Below, piece after piece: positions 51,687 to 61,857 of a stretch of 64,000 nucleotides of DNA. Position numbers and translations under genes: made by a program. The stretch's first letter is position 1; each line of letters starts with the position of its first letter. The stretch lies in the NCBI RefSeq assembly GCF_900176595.1, contig NZ_LT838813.1, positions 5,164,001-5,228,000 of the forward strand, in the 5' to 3' direction. This stretch comes from Aquiflexum balticum DSM 16537 (GTDB taxonomy: Bacteria; Bacteroidota; Bacteroidia; Cytophagales; Cyclobacteriaceae). The notes under the pieces are model-generated. The model worked only from the letters and a program-made list of their open reading frames with translations, was not told the DNA's origin and searched no databases.

Positions 51687-53717
51687 ATGAATCCATTATT
51701 GGAAAAATTCAATACCCCATTTGAAACAGCCCCTTTTCACCTTATTCAAAATGACCATTACCTTCCTGCCGTTCAGGAGGCAATAAAATTGGCAAAGGAA
51801 GAAATTGAAGCTATTAAAAGTTCTCCGCTGCCTGATTTTGACAATACCATTGCAGCATTGGATTTGGCGGGAGAAAAACTCAACATTATTTCGTCTATTT
51901 TTTTCAACCTCAACAGCGCGGAAACCAATGATACCATTCAGGCTTTGGCCAGGGAAATCTCTCCCCTACTTACTGCCCATAGCAATGACATTTTGTTGGA
52001 TGAAGAACTGTTCAACAGGATTCAGCGGGTTTTTGAACAAAGGCATTTAATCAGCCTTACAGAAGAACAAAAAACTTTATTGGACAAGACCTATAAAGCT
52101 TTTGTAAGAAATGGGGCCAAGCTCAATGATGCCCAAAAGGTCAGATTGAGGGAAATCGATAAAGAACTCTCCCAGCTAAGTCTGAAATTCGGTGAAAATG
52201 TACTTGCTGAAACCAACAAATATGAGTTGGTCGTAGAAAATGAAGAAGACCTTGCAGGACTGCCCGATGCCGTAAAAGAAGCAGCAGCACAGACTGCCGA
52301 AGAAAAAGGCAAGCCGGGAAAATGGGTTTTCACTTTGGCATTCCCGAGCTATATCCCCTTTATGACCTATGCCGAAAAGAGGGAGTTAAGAAAAGAGCTA
52401 TTTATAGCATACAATACCAAATCCTGTAAAGGAGATGAATTGGACAACAAGCAGCACATCAAGGATATGCTGAGGCTAAAGAATGAAAGGGTCAATTTAC
52501 TGGGCTACGCGCGTTATTCGGATTTCGTTCTGGAAGAAAGAATGGCCAAAAGTGCCCCAAAGGTGATGGAATTTCTTCAAAATTTGTTAGAAAAAGCCAA
52601 GCCAAAAGCTATGGAAGAAATGGCTGAACTTACAGCATTTGCCAGGGATCTTGATGGATTGGAAGAATTGGAAAAATGGGATTTCTCTTATTATTCAGAA
52701 AAGCTGAAGAAACAAAAATATGAAGTGGACGATGAATTACTTCGCCCATTTTTCAAACTTGAAAATGTAATCCAAGGTGTATTCACTACTGCGGAAAAAC
52801 TCTTTGGAATCAGATTCATCGAAAATCCTGATATTCCAAAATACAACGTTGAGGTCACCACCTATGAAGTTCAGGACATGAAAGGAAATCATGTAGCTGT
52901 ATTTTATGCCGACTTCTTTCCCCGCCCAGGTAAAAGAAACGGGGCATGGATGACCAGTTATAGGGGACAGAAAATAATTAAAGGAGTAGACCACAGACCG
53001 CATGTCTCCATTGTCTGTAATTTTACCAAACCTACAAAGACAAAACCCTCCTTATTGACATTCAATGAGGTAACTACGCTATTCCATGAATTTGGCCATG
53101 CACTTCATGGAATGCTGGCAAATGGAAATTATGAATCACTTTCAGGAACGAGTGTTTACTGGGATTTCGTAGAATTACCTTCCCAGATTTTTGAGAATTG
53201 GTGTTATGAAAAAGAATGCCTGGATCTTTTTGCCAGACATTTTGAGTCCGGGGAACCCATTTCTGAAGACCTGATCCGAAAAATCAAAAATGCTGCAAAT
53301 TTCCACCAAGGTTATCAGACAGTAAGGCAGATCAGTTTCAGTTTGTTGGATATGGCTTATCATGGTTCGGACCCTTCCGGAATTACAGATATTCCTGCCT
53401 TTGAGAAAAAGATTATGAGCCCTACCAACCTGCTTCCTGAAGTGGAAGGAACGTTGATGAGCACTTCTTTTTCGCATATTTTCCAAGGGGGATATGCAGC
53501 AGGTTATTACAGTTACAAATGGGCAGAGGTCTTGGATGCTGATGCCTTTGAACTCTTTCTGGAAAAAGGCATATTTGATGAGGAAACCGCCGCATCTTTC
53601 AAAAAAAACATTTTGTCCGCCGGCGGAAGTGAGCATCCAACTGTTCTTTACAAAAGATTTCGGGGCAGGGAACCCAAGCCTGAAGCCTTATTAAAAAGAG
53701 CTGGATTACTTAAGTGA
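51687..53717 (+). CDS. M3-family oligopeptidase (Dcp/OpdA-like)
   Basis: A 676-residue protein with the zinc site HEFGHALHG at about 467 followed by a distal Glu in SQIFENWCYEKE, the signature of M3 peptidases. The long N-terminal helical region is typical. It matches dipeptidyl carboxypeptidase or oligopeptidase A in length, which remove or cut short peptides in the cytoplasm; no signal peptide is visible, so it is probably cytoplasmic. The preceding 190 bases contain the heptanucleotide repeat. Confidence 0.93.
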   Translation: MNPLLEKFNTPFETAPFHLIQNDHYLPAVQEAIKLAKEEIEAIKSSPLPDFDNTIAALDLAGEKLNIISSIFFNLNSAETNDTIQALAREISPLLTAHSNDILLDEELFNRIQRVFEQRHLISLTEEQKTLLDKTYKAFVRNGAKLNDAQKVRLREIDKELSQLSLKFGENVLAETNKYELVVENEEDLAGLPDAVKEAAAQTAEEKGKPGKWVFTLAFPSYIPFMTYAEKRELRKELFIAYNTKSCKGDELDNKQHIKDMLRLKNERVNLLGYARYSDFVLEERMAKSAPKVMEFLQNLLEKAKPKAMEEMAELTAFARDLDGLEELEKWDFSYYSEKLKKQKYEVDDELLRPFFKLENVIQGVFTTAEKLFGIRFIENPDIPKYNVEVTTYEVQDMKGNHVAVFYADFFPRPGKRNGAWMTSYRGQKIIKGVDHRPHVSIVCNFTKPTKTKPSLLTFNEVTTLFHEFGHALHGMLANGNYESLSGTSVYWDFVELPSQIFENWCYEKECLDLFARHFESGEPISEDLIRKIKNAANFHQGYQTVRQISFSLLDMAYHGSDPSGITDIPAFEKKIMSPTNLLPEVEGTLMSTSFSHIFQGGYAAGYYSYKWAEVLDADAFELFLEKGIFDEETAASFKKNILSAGGSEHPTVLYKRFRGREPKPEALLKRAGLLK

Positions 53718-53878
53718 GTTTCTGTAATTCAATGTTTGACTGAATACCGGAAAAAAATAAAAATCCCACAAAGCAGGCCAAGACAAACAAAAAAAGGTGA
53801 GATTTATCTTCTTTTTGAAGCTTGGTGCGCTTTATGGGAAAATTCAATTCTATATTTCAGGTCTTTTTACACCGCGGA

Positions 53879-55327
53879 TTATTTTACTTTGTTTTGATCT
53901 GCTCTGAAATGTAAAGGTGGAGCCATATCCCCTATCAAAGGCTCGTATTCCAATCCCTCCAATCTTTCGTCAAACTCTTTTTTGGCTTCTTTGATCAATA
54001 AAGGATTCAAAATCAAATCTTTACCAGTAAGAGCCATGGTTTTGGCTGCAACCATCATACCTTTATAACCGATAGTCATGCCATCAGCCGCTACAGCCTG
54101 CCAAGTATGTGCAGCTGTTCCCGGAACCCAAGTAGCTGTAAATAGTCCAACGGTAGGAACCACATAGGAGACGTCACCGACATCTGTTGATGCAGGAAAG
54201 TGTGACAATTGGTAAGGCTGAACTTCCTGTGCTAAAGATAACGGAGGTACTTTTGTGGTATTAAAAGTTGTCTGAATTTCTTTGGCAAATTGAGCTTCTT
54301 CTTCATTGTATTCCACACCACCCACTGCGCTCAGGTTTTTGTGCATGGTTTTGGCAAGTGTTTCATTTGGAAGTAAACCGTAAATCCCCGCTACAACTTC
54401 TACTTCTACCCGTGTGTCAGTTCCCAAAGCTGCCCCTTCCGCAGCCCTGATCACCCTTTGCCACATATCTTTTACTTCAACGACATCAGGGTGTCTGACC
54501 ATATATTCTACCACTGCATAGTCAGGGACCACATTGGCAGCTAAACCACCCTGAGTGATCACATAGTGAATTCTGCTACCTTGATCAACATGTTCCCGCA
54601 TCATATTCACCATCATGTTCATGGCTTCTACAGCATCCAAGGCGGATCGGCCTCGTTCAGGAGAACCTGCAGCATGCGAAGTCTGTCCAAAAAATTTGAA
54701 ATATCCTTGCATGACTGCTGTACAGGTCAAAGCATCGGCAGAATTTCGGTCATTAGGGTGCCAATTGATAACGGCATCCACATCATCAAAAAGTCCATCT
54801 CTAACCATATACACTTTTCCTGCCCCACCCTCTTCGGCCGGAGTGCCGAATATTTTGATGGTCGCCTGAATATTATTTGCATCAATCCATTCCTTTAAGG
54901 CAACTCCAGAAGCCACCACAGCAGTACCGAAAAGGTTATGGCCACAGCCATGTCCATTCCCCCCTTCCACCAATATAGATCTGTAAGGAACAGCATCTTG
55001 GGAAAGGCCCGGCAGTGCATCGTATTCTGCGAGAAATCCAATTACAGGCCCTCCTTTGTCATAAGTTGCCAAAAAAGAAGTCGGCATTCCGGACAAACCT
55101 GTTTCTACTTTGAATCCAGCAGCCTTCAATTCATCTATCAGGGCTTTGGAACTTGTAAATTCCAAGTATCCCAATTCGGGATTTTCCCAAATTTCCCTGG
55201 CGACTTTGGAAAATTTTTCCGTATTCTCGTCAAGATTTTTGGTAATAAATGCTTCATGAGAAGTTTCTTGCCCCATTACCTGAAAGCAATAGAAGATGCC
55301 TATAAGTCCAAACACTGATTTTTTCAT
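53879..55327 (-). CDS. Secreted M20-family amidohydrolase (AbgB-like)
   Basis: A 482-residue protein with a signal peptide (MKKSVFGLIG, cleaved near VMGQ). Metal ligands are seen in GHGCGHNLFG at about 126, EEGGAGK at about 166 and TSHAAGSPERGRSA at about 216, as in AbgB, the aminobenzoyl-glutamate hydrolase chain, and other M20 amidases. The substrate could be an amino-acid conjugate. It stands alone; no AbgA partner is near. Confidence 0.9.
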   Translation of the reverse strand: MKKSVFGLIGIFYCFQVMGQETSHEAFITKNLDENTEKFSKVAREIWENPELGYLEFTSSKALIDELKAAGFKVETGLSGMPTSFLATYDKGGPVIGFLAEYDALPGLSQDAVPYRSILVEGGNGHGCGHNLFGTAVVASGVALKEWIDANNIQATIKIFGTPAEEGGAGKVYMVRDGLFDDVDAVINWHPNDRNSADALTCTAVMQGYFKFFGQTSHAAGSPERGRSALDAVEAMNMMVNMMREHVDQGSRIHYVITQGGLAANVVPDYAVVEYMVRHPDVVEVKDMWQRVIRAAEGAALGTDTRVEVEVVAGIYGLLPNETLAKTMHKNLSAVGGVEYNEEEAQFAKEIQTTFNTTKVPPLSLAQEVQPYQLSHFPASTDVGDVSYVVPTVGLFTATWVPGTAAHTWQAVAADGMTIGYKGMMVAAKTMALTGKDLILNPLLIKEAKKEFDERLEGLEYEPLIGDMAPPLHFRADQNKVK

Positions 55328-55412
55328 ATGATCTTTTTTGGGTAAAGTTTATTATTTTTTCCAGATTAAATTAAGGATTTTTAAATCAAAAAGTACATTT
55401 TTTTACGAAAAC

Positions 55413-55443
55413 AAAAAAAGGATACGTTTTAACGCATCCCTTT
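55413..55443 (-). terminator. Intrinsic terminator after the 28-residue ORF
   Basis: On the minus strand GGATGCGTT and AACGTATCC (one G-T pair) form a 9-base stem, followed by seven T residues. Confidence 0.75.
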
Positions 55444-55510
55444 ATTACATTCATAATCCATTTGAAAAGCAGGTGCTGTTTATGAAACAGGCAGGTCTTT
55501 TGATTTAATG

Positions 55511-55597
55511 TCAGATCACAATAAGAACTCCGACAAGAATCAACCATACTACGGAAGTTACCGCTAGCAATATCCGAAATTGTTTATCTTCGTTCAT
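55511..55597 (-). CDS. Single-pass 28-residue membrane peptide
   Basis: A short gene encoding MNEDKQFRILLAVTSVVW followed by more hydrophobic residues, giving an 8-residue polar N terminus and a single membrane helix that runs to the C terminus. It is not recognised as a known family. A promoter with correct spacing lies just upstream (55612-55643) and a terminator 68 bases beyond the stop, so the segment is very likely transcribed as a unit by itself. Whether it is a toxin of the type I kind, a regulator or a structural peptide cannot be told. Confidence 0.6.
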   Translation of the reverse strand: MNEDKQFRILLAVTSVVWLILVGVLIVI

Positions 55598-55611
55598 AGC
55601 TTTTTTTTTAA

Positions 55612-55643
55612 CGAATATACTAAGTTTTTTGTATTCTGTCAAA
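55612..55643 (-). promoter_or_regulatory. Predicted promoter of the 28-residue ORF
   Basis: TTTG at 55640-55643, a 20-base spacer and TATATTCG at 55612-55619 (one mismatch to TAnnTTTG) on the minus strand. Confidence 0.6.
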
Positions 55644-55686
55644 TTTATGAAATTTTTTTCAAAAAATAATATTCTGTTAAATAAAA

Positions 55687-56679
55687 TTATCCAAGAAGAT
55701 CGTGATAATGTTTTTGGTTCTTCGACATATTTGAAGCCGTCCACTCGATTTTTGTATCCAAAGGCACCTTTCTTACAGGGCAATCCTGAATCTGACAATA
55801 ATGGCAACATTTTTCAGGAATGCAAGGATCAGAATGAACAAAAACTTCCATATCACCGGGCCAATCATCTTCCAATACCCTTTCTAGTTCTTCCACTTCA
55901 TTATGGACCTGTTTAAGGTCCAGATAATACGGTAAGGTCAAATGAAGATCAATATGTCTATCACCCCCATACTGTTGCACCCGCATATTATGAATATCAA
56001 TCCAGGTTGTTTTCCTATTTTGGTTTATAACCCTTACCGTTGACTCTACAGCTAGCGGATCTGCTTCGTCCATCAGTCCGCCCACAGACCTCCTTACCAG
56101 TCCATATCCGGAATAAACAATATAGAATGAAAAAACGATGGCTATAACAGAATCCAAAAATTCATAACCTGTCAAATAGATGACCAATACACCGAAAACC
56201 AAGAGAAAGCTAGTCAAAGTATCTGTAATCAGATGCCTGCCGCTTGCTTCAAGCGTTAGGCTGTTCAGTTTTTTTCCTTTGTTAAAAAGAATAAAGCCCA
56301 AAACCCCATTTACAGTACCTGCAAAACTTACCAAGAGAACACCTTCGAGCAGTTTTTCCAGTTCCTTTGGAAAAAAAAGGTTGTAAATGGATTGGTAACA
56401 TATAAATATTCCTGCAAGTATAATTAAAGTACCTTCAACCCCGGCACTGAAAAACTCAATCTTACCATGACCATAAGGGTGGTTATCATCCCTTGGTCTG
56501 GAACTCAGAAAAATACTATAGGTGGCAAAACCAGCTGCAACCACATTGACTATACTTTCCAATGCATCGGTGAGAATTGCCGTTGAATTGGTGATGTAAA
56601 ATGAATAAAATTTTATAATCAATAAAAGAAAACTGACTACAAAAGAAATCCTGATCCAATTCGACTTTTCCCTTTCCAC
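55687..56679 (-). CDS. Cation diffusion facilitator (CDF) metal transporter
   Basis: A 330-residue membrane protein with six helices in the first 210 residues. The metal site is shown by ALTDALESIVN-type motif in TDALESIVNVVAAG at about 37, and by HPYGHGKIEFF at about 68. CDF proteins export Zn, Fe, Mn or Co in exchange for protons. The cytoplasmic tail (about 215-330) ends in a Cys-rich stretch, KCCHYCQIQDCPVRK at about 292-306, that is absent from the classical FieF and could bind an extra metal. The start is GTG at 56679; no ATG fits. A TATTTTTG box lies close upstream at 56699-56706. Confidence 0.88.
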   Translation of the reverse strand: MEREKSNWIRISFVVSFLLLIIKFYSFYITNSTAILTDALESIVNVVAAGFATYSIFLSSRPRDDNHPYGHGKIEFFSAGVEGTLIILAGIFICYQSIYNLFFPKELEKLLEGVLLVSFAGTVNGVLGFILFNKGKKLNSLTLEASGRHLITDTLTSFLLVFGVLVIYLTGYEFLDSVIAIVFSFYIVYSGYGLVRRSVGGLMDEADPLAVESTVRVINQNRKTTWIDIHNMRVQQYGGDRHIDLHLTLPYYLDLKQVHNEVEELERVLEDDWPGDMEVFVHSDPCIPEKCCHYCQIQDCPVRKVPLDTKIEWTASNMSKNQKHYHDLLG

Positions 56680-56698
56680 TTATTTATTTTTATACTGC

Positions 56699-56706
56699 CA
56701 AAAATA
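56699..56706 (-). promoter_or_regulatory. Predicted -7 box of the CDF gene
   Basis: TATTTTTG on the minus strand, an exact TAnnTTTG, 20 bases before the GTG start. Confidence 0.5.
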
Positions 56707-56834
56707 GAATTAATTTTATAGAAATCATTTGGGTTTTTGTTTATTTAAGGTTTCCTGAAAACAGGTTTTTTAGTTCCCTAAACCAAGAAGCCTAAATAGT
56801 AATTTTAATTCAAATCAATTTATACTCCTAAAAT

Positions 56835-57914
56835 ATGGGATTTCAAGAAATTAAATTACCTGCCTATCTCAAAGCACTTTTTGTTCTATTACTGATTATT
56901 GTGATTATTTTTATTTTAACAATTGGCAGAAGTATTCTTGTCCCACTATTTCTTGCAGGAATAATATCCGTACTTCTAACACCATTTAGCAACTGGCTGG
57001 AAAAAAAGAAAATCTCCAGAATATTAAGTACAACCCTCGCGTTGGTTTCAGGTATCTTTTTGATTCTTGGATTATTTACTTTTGTGATTTTTCAGATCGC
57101 AAGTTTCACGAAAGATCTTGATAATGTCGGAGAAAAATTAAATACCTATCTCACTGAAATTGACAACTTTTTAAAACAAATTTTGAATATAGAGACAGGA
57201 ATAGGACAGGGAATCAATCAAAATTATTTGATAGAATTACTCCAATCCAACAGTTCCAATCTGGCTGAATTTCTTTTGGGTACTCTTGGTTCTTTGTCCA
57301 GTGTAGTCCTTTTACCGGTATTTATTTTCTTTTTTCTCCTATACAGAGATCATTTGACAGCATTCATTGCGGCATTGTACAGCGGTCATGATAATGAGAA
57401 AATCAAACTCGAAATCAGAAATCTGAGAAAAGTCATACAAAACTACATCATTGGTATTTTTAAGGTTATGGCAATATTGGCAGTATTGAATACCATTGCC
57501 TTATTTGGACTTGGTATCAAGCATGCCATTTTCTTTGGAGTATTTGCTGCCTTATTAAACATCATTCCTTATTTGGGCCCGTTTTTGGGAGCCATTTTAC
57601 CTACTGTTTTCGCCTTCCTGACCAAGGACGGGTTATTTTATCCCATAGGCGTTGTGGTTGCATTTCAGATCATTCAACTCATAGAAAGCAATTTTTTAAC
57701 TCCCAAAATTGTTGGAAGCAATGTCAACCTCAATGCCTTTGCAACTTTTCTTGGTTTATTGGTGGGCGCTTCTATTTGGGGAGTAATTGGAATGATCTTG
57801 ATTATACCCACTTTGGCTGTGCTCAAAAAAATATTTGAACTCAGTGAATCAACCATGCCATTCGCGATGTTATTAGGGGAAGAGAAAAAAACTGATGCAA
57901 AAATTACTGATTAG
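56835..57914 (+). CDS. AI-2E family transporter (PerM/YdiK-like)
   Basis: A 359-residue protein with about eight membrane helices: two near the start, one at about 65-85, then a helical segment and four to five helices from about 150 to 340. The motif NIIPYLGPFLGAILPTV at about 238 is characteristic of the family. Members export AI-2 or act as sodium/proton exchangers; the family name should not be taken as proof of AI-2 transport. It overlaps the next gene by 20 bases, so they are co-transcribed. Confidence 0.88.
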   Translation: MGFQEIKLPAYLKALFVLLLIIVIIFILTIGRSILVPLFLAGIISVLLTPFSNWLEKKKISRILSTTLALVSGIFLILGLFTFVIFQIASFTKDLDNVGEKLNTYLTEIDNFLKQILNIETGIGQGINQNYLIELLQSNSSNLAEFLLGTLGSLSSVVLLPVFIFFFLLYRDHLTAFIAALYSGHDNEKIKLEIRNLRKVIQNYIIGIFKVMAILAVLNTIALFGLGIKHAIFFGVFAALLNIIPYLGPFLGAILPTVFAFLTKDGLFYPIGVVVAFQIIQLIESNFLTPKIVGSNVNLNAFATFLGLLVGASIWGVIGMILIIPTLAVLKKIFELSESTMPFAMLLGEEKKTDAKITD

Positions 57915-58842
57915 ATTTTACTTTACATTTATTTTAATCCAACCATTATTCCTCATCTTTTCATGCGATAGTCCTGAAACAAAAAAGGGCAGGTATTTAT
58001 TGAAAGGAAATGAAAAATTAAAGGAGAATGATACCAAAGCCGCCATAGAATTCTATAGTGAAGCGCTTAAAATCGATCCCCAATTCAAAGATGCACTTTA
58101 TAACCGGGGCATGGTATCCCTTGAGGTAAACAGACTGGAAGACGCGATAAATGATTTCAGCAAAATTTTGGATACAAACCCAAAGGACACCCTCGCCTTG
58201 TTCCAAAGGGGGCTTACCTTTTTGGATAACGGTGAATATTATAAAGCACTCGCTGACAGTAAACTACTTATAGCATATTCTTCGGACAGCTGGAGAAGTT
58301 ATTTTTTGGAGGGTTTGATTCTTGAAAAACTCAAGAAATATGAAGAATCCCTTCTTTCTTTTGAAAAAGCACTGGAATTGTTCCCTGATAACCCCGAAGT
58401 GTTGGTAAATCAGGCCACAATTTTTTACTATTTAAAAGATTTCGAAAAAGCCTCATTGGCACTGGATAAAGCTGAAAATCTCAATCCAAAAGAAGCCAAT
58501 ATTTTCAATCTACGGTCTATGATTGCTTTTGATTCGGGAAATTATGAGTCTGCCCTTGATGCCATAAATACAGCAATATCGATTAATCCAAAACAGGCAT
58601 TCTATTACAATAACAGGGGGCTATACCTTGTCTATCTGGGTCATCCGGACAAAGGATTGGAAGACATCAACTATAGCTTAAAACAAAATTCCAAAAACCT
58701 ATATGCCCTCAGAAACAAAGGGATTTATCATTATTATAAAAATGAAAAGGAATTGGCACTGAGATATTTGGAAGATGTTTTCGAAAAAGATCCCTCCATG
58801 GATTTGACAGAAGAATACTTGGAGAAATCTAAAAATCTTTAG
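57895..58842 (+). CDS. TPR-repeat lipoprotein
   Basis: A 315-residue protein with a signal peptide and lipobox (FLIFSC, Cys at about 24), so it is likely anchored in the outer or inner membrane and faces the periplasm. Eight or so TPR units fill the rest, for example KAAIEFYSEALKIDPQFKDALYN at about 48 and several later copies starting every 34 residues. TPR lipoproteins assemble other proteins; partner unknown. It overlaps the preceding transporter gene by 20 bases and the following convergent kinase gene by 4 bases. Confidence 0.88.
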   Translation: MQKLLIRFYFTFILIQPLFLIFSCDSPETKKGRYLLKGNEKLKENDTKAAIEFYSEALKIDPQFKDALYNRGMVSLEVNRLEDAINDFSKILDTNPKDTLALFQRGLTFLDNGEYYKALADSKLLIAYSSDSWRSYFLEGLILEKLKKYEESLLSFEKALELFPDNPEVLVNQATIFYYLKDFEKASLALDKAENLNPKEANIFNLRSMIAFDSGNYESALDAINTAISINPKQAFYYNNRGLYLVYLGHPDKGLEDINYSLKQNSKNLYALRNKGIYHYYKNEKELALRYLEDVFEKDPSMDLTEEYLEKSKNL

Positions 58843-61796
58843 GCAAGAACTTCCTTGATTTTTTTCAAAAGTTCAGCGGCGTCAATAGGCTTGGAAACAT
58901 ATCCTGTAAAGCCACACTCTTCTATTTTCTCCAACAAATCCTGCTTTGCAGCAGCGGAAAGTGCAATAACAGGCACATTTGAAATCGTTTTTATGATTTT
59001 TGTTGCCTCAAATCCATCCATGACGGGCATCTGAATATCCATCAATACACAGTCATATTTGCCCTGACTTACCGCATGAACAGCTTCTTGGCCATTATGC
59101 ACCCTTTCATAGTTAATACCCCATTTTTTGATGATTTTACCTAAAACCAATGCATTGACATCATTGTCCTCGGCCATCAATAATTTAATTTTATTGAATC
59201 GGTCATCTGTCAAATCAGCAGGTTTAGATTCCGCAGGGATTGTTTTACTGATTTTTTCAAACTCGATTTCGAAGAAGAAAGTTGAGCCGATACCGACTTC
59301 AGACTCGATTTTGATTTGACTGTCCATTTGCTCCAGGAGCTTTTTGGTGATGGAAAGTCCCAGGCCTGTGCCTCCGTATTTTTTACTGAATGAGTGTTGG
59401 ATTTGGTCAAATTGATCAAATATCCTGTCTTGATGCTCTTTTGCAATCCCAACACCGGTATCTTTCACTTCGAAATATACTTTTGCCTTCCCTGCGTTAC
59501 TTTCTTTTAATCTAAGTGTAACATCAACTTTACCGTTATTGGTGAATTTCAGTGCATTGGTAATCAAATTATTCAGGACCTGTGCCAATCTGACCTTATC
59601 ACCCTTCACGTCTATGTTCAATTCTTCCAACATATGGAGAGTCAGCTTGTTTCTGCTATCCTTGGCATGAAATTCCAATCCGTTCATGACTTGGCCGACC
59701 ACGTTTTTAAGGTTCATCGGATTGTTTTCCAAAGTCAGTTTCCCGGCTTCAATCTTTTGATAATCCAATAAATCATTGATCATGATTATCAGATTATCAA
59801 CAGCAAAATTAATGGTATTCAAGGCAGATGCCTGAACCTGAGAATGGTCATCCTGCAATAGGGAATATACTGAACCCGAAATAGCATTTAAAGGAGTACG
59901 CAATTCATGGCTGATCATGGAGAGGAATTCAGATTTGATCTGACTGGCTCTTTCAGCTTGTTCCCGGGCATTTTTCAGATTATTCTCAAATCTTTTTTGC
60001 TCAGAAATATCTGTAAGATATCCATACCAAACCACATCCCCATTCTCCATCAACTCCGGCTTGGCAGCTCCCAAAACCCATTTAAATCCTCCGGTAATGT
60101 TTTCAATTACCCGGAATTGGCAGGCCCAAGGCTTCAGTTTTCGCGCCGAAGCAACAGTGGAAGTAAGTACTTGTGCTATATCTTCAGGATGTACTTTATT
60201 GATGGCCTGTCCTATATGTTTCATACCACTAAACTCATCTCCTTCAACACCAAGCAAGTCTTTAATTCCTGGACTTAAATAAGAAAAGGTCATTTCCCCT
60301 TCTTTATCCAAAACAAACTGATAGAGTGCCCCCGGGACCTGTTCAGTCAGATGCAGTAAAAAATCTGAAGACTCCTTTAAAGAATTCTCCAATACAATTC
60401 TATCTGAAATATCTCTCGCAAATGAAATGATATACTTTTTCCCCTGTATTTCGGTAAGGTTACAATTCACTTCAACTTCATATTCACCGCCGATTGCATT
60501 TGCCAACCTGCTTTGGTAAATTCTGCTTTTCTTTTCTGTTAGATGAAGTACATGCTCCTGCCAGGTGGATTTTTCTTTAAACTTAGTATCAAAGTCGAAT
60601 ATGTTTGGGGAATAGTTGTCCTTAAATGAGAAATCAAGCTTTTCCTTTGCTTCCTGATTGGTAAAAATAATGTTGCCTTCCAAATCCAATATTAAGATGG
60701 TTTCGGGAGAAAGTTCAAACATCTCTTTGAAAAGACTTAATTCATTCAACAGATTGAAACTATCAGAAATATCCTGAAATGTCCCATAAACTTTCACAAC
60801 CTCGTTTTCTTTCAAAAATGCTTTGCCCAACATTCTCACCCATTTTTCATTCCCTTTTTGGGTTTTTATTTTCAGCTTGAGGTCAAAGCCATTTCCTATG
60901 GCCATCAATTCAGTCATCGCTTTTTGGATAACAGGTCTGAATTCAGGCAGAAAAAACAACAAGTTCTGTTCAAGGGTAAAAACAGTGGGTTGGTCTATTT
61001 CAAAAATCCGGTACAATTCCTCACTCCAATAGACTTGGTTGCCAGGGAGACTTATATCCCAAACACCCGATTTGGAGATTTTTTCTCCAAGCTTAAAAAG
61101 TTCAAATTTCCATTCATGATGGGATTTGGATAGCTGTTCTTCACTTACATCTTTACCAATAATATAAAATTTGCCCTCAATAAAATTTATCTGCCAGTCA
61201 ATCCAAATATAATTCCCGTTTTTGTGAAGCATTCTTGCAATAAACCGACTGATTTCATTGCCGTTTTTAACCTCCAACCACAATTCCTGGGCCTTAGGTA
61301 GATCCTCAGCATGGAAAAACTGGCAAAGCTCGACATTGGTAACCTCGTCTTGGGTATATCCCAATACATTTTCTACTGACTCGCTTACCCACGTTAAAAA
61401 ATTTTCCTGTCCAATTCCTATAATATCATTCCAATTTTTGAGAAATAACTGGGTTTCTCTTTTTGAAGGCATCCCTTTGGTTTTGATCTCCTTTCCTTTG
61501 TAAAAAAGAAAATAATTGGAGCCATTCTCCTGTGGTAACTCAAGGTTGAAAACATATTCTTTCTCTTGGTAGGTTATAATCAATTCTTCGTTGAAAATAT
61601 AAGAGTTGATATCCAAGCCCAAACCCACCAATGTTTTGTCATCTAAAAACTGGCCCAAACCCTTCTCAAAAGCCACATTTGTATAGAAAATATTATATGG
61701 ATAGGTATCATCAGCTAAAAAAACCATCTCAGATGATTCATATATGATCTTTTTAAACGTATTGTTGATACCTCTTTCTTTCATAAGAAACAGCAA
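58839..61796 (-). CDS. Hybrid sensor histidine kinase with multiple PAS domains
   Basis: A 985-residue protein, start at 61796 or at the next Met at 61784. About five PAS-like domains (about 10-115, 130-225, 235-345, 350-465, 470-600; for example VENVLGYTQDEV and LSPETILILDLEG) precede HisKA with the phosphorylated His in SHELRTP at about 629, a HATPase domain (NNLITNALKF, GTGLGLSI) and a C-terminal REC domain (LLMAEDNDVNALVLG, phosphoacceptor Asp in LMDIQMP at about 919). No membrane helix is visible, so it is likely a cytoplasmic sensor. The signal and output partner are unknown; no response regulator is adjacent. Confidence 0.93.
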   Translation of the reverse strand: MLFLMKERGINNTFKKIIYESSEMVFLADDTYPYNIFYTNVAFEKGLGQFLDDKTLVGLGLDINSYIFNEELIITYQEKEYVFNLELPQENGSNYFLFYKGKEIKTKGMPSKRETQLFLKNWNDIIGIGQENFLTWVSESVENVLGYTQDEVTNVELCQFFHAEDLPKAQELWLEVKNGNEISRFIARMLHKNGNYIWIDWQINFIEGKFYIIGKDVSEEQLSKSHHEWKFELFKLGEKISKSGVWDISLPGNQVYWSEELYRIFEIDQPTVFTLEQNLLFFLPEFRPVIQKAMTELMAIGNGFDLKLKIKTQKGNEKWVRMLGKAFLKENEVVKVYGTFQDISDSFNLLNELSLFKEMFELSPETILILDLEGNIIFTNQEAKEKLDFSFKDNYSPNIFDFDTKFKEKSTWQEHVLHLTEKKSRIYQSRLANAIGGEYEVEVNCNLTEIQGKKYIISFARDISDRIVLENSLKESSDFLLHLTEQVPGALYQFVLDKEGEMTFSYLSPGIKDLLGVEGDEFSGMKHIGQAINKVHPEDIAQVLTSTVASARKLKPWACQFRVIENITGGFKWVLGAAKPELMENGDVVWYGYLTDISEQKRFENNLKNAREQAERASQIKSEFLSMISHELRTPLNAISGSVYSLLQDDHSQVQASALNTINFAVDNLIIMINDLLDYQKIEAGKLTLENNPMNLKNVVGQVMNGLEFHAKDSRNKLTLHMLEELNIDVKGDKVRLAQVLNNLITNALKFTNNGKVDVTLRLKESNAGKAKVYFEVKDTGVGIAKEHQDRIFDQFDQIQHSFSKKYGGTGLGLSITKKLLEQMDSQIKIESEVGIGSTFFFEIEFEKISKTIPAESKPADLTDDRFNKIKLLMAEDNDVNALVLGKIIKKWGINYERVHNGQEAVHAVSQGKYDCVLMDIQMPVMDGFEATKIIKTISNVPVIALSAAAKQDLLEKIEECGFTGYVSKPIDAAELLKKIKEVLA

Positions 61797-61857
61797 AATA
61801 GTGCTTTAACAAAAGTTATTGAACTTGGGTGATAAGTTTTTAAATAATCTAACGCTG

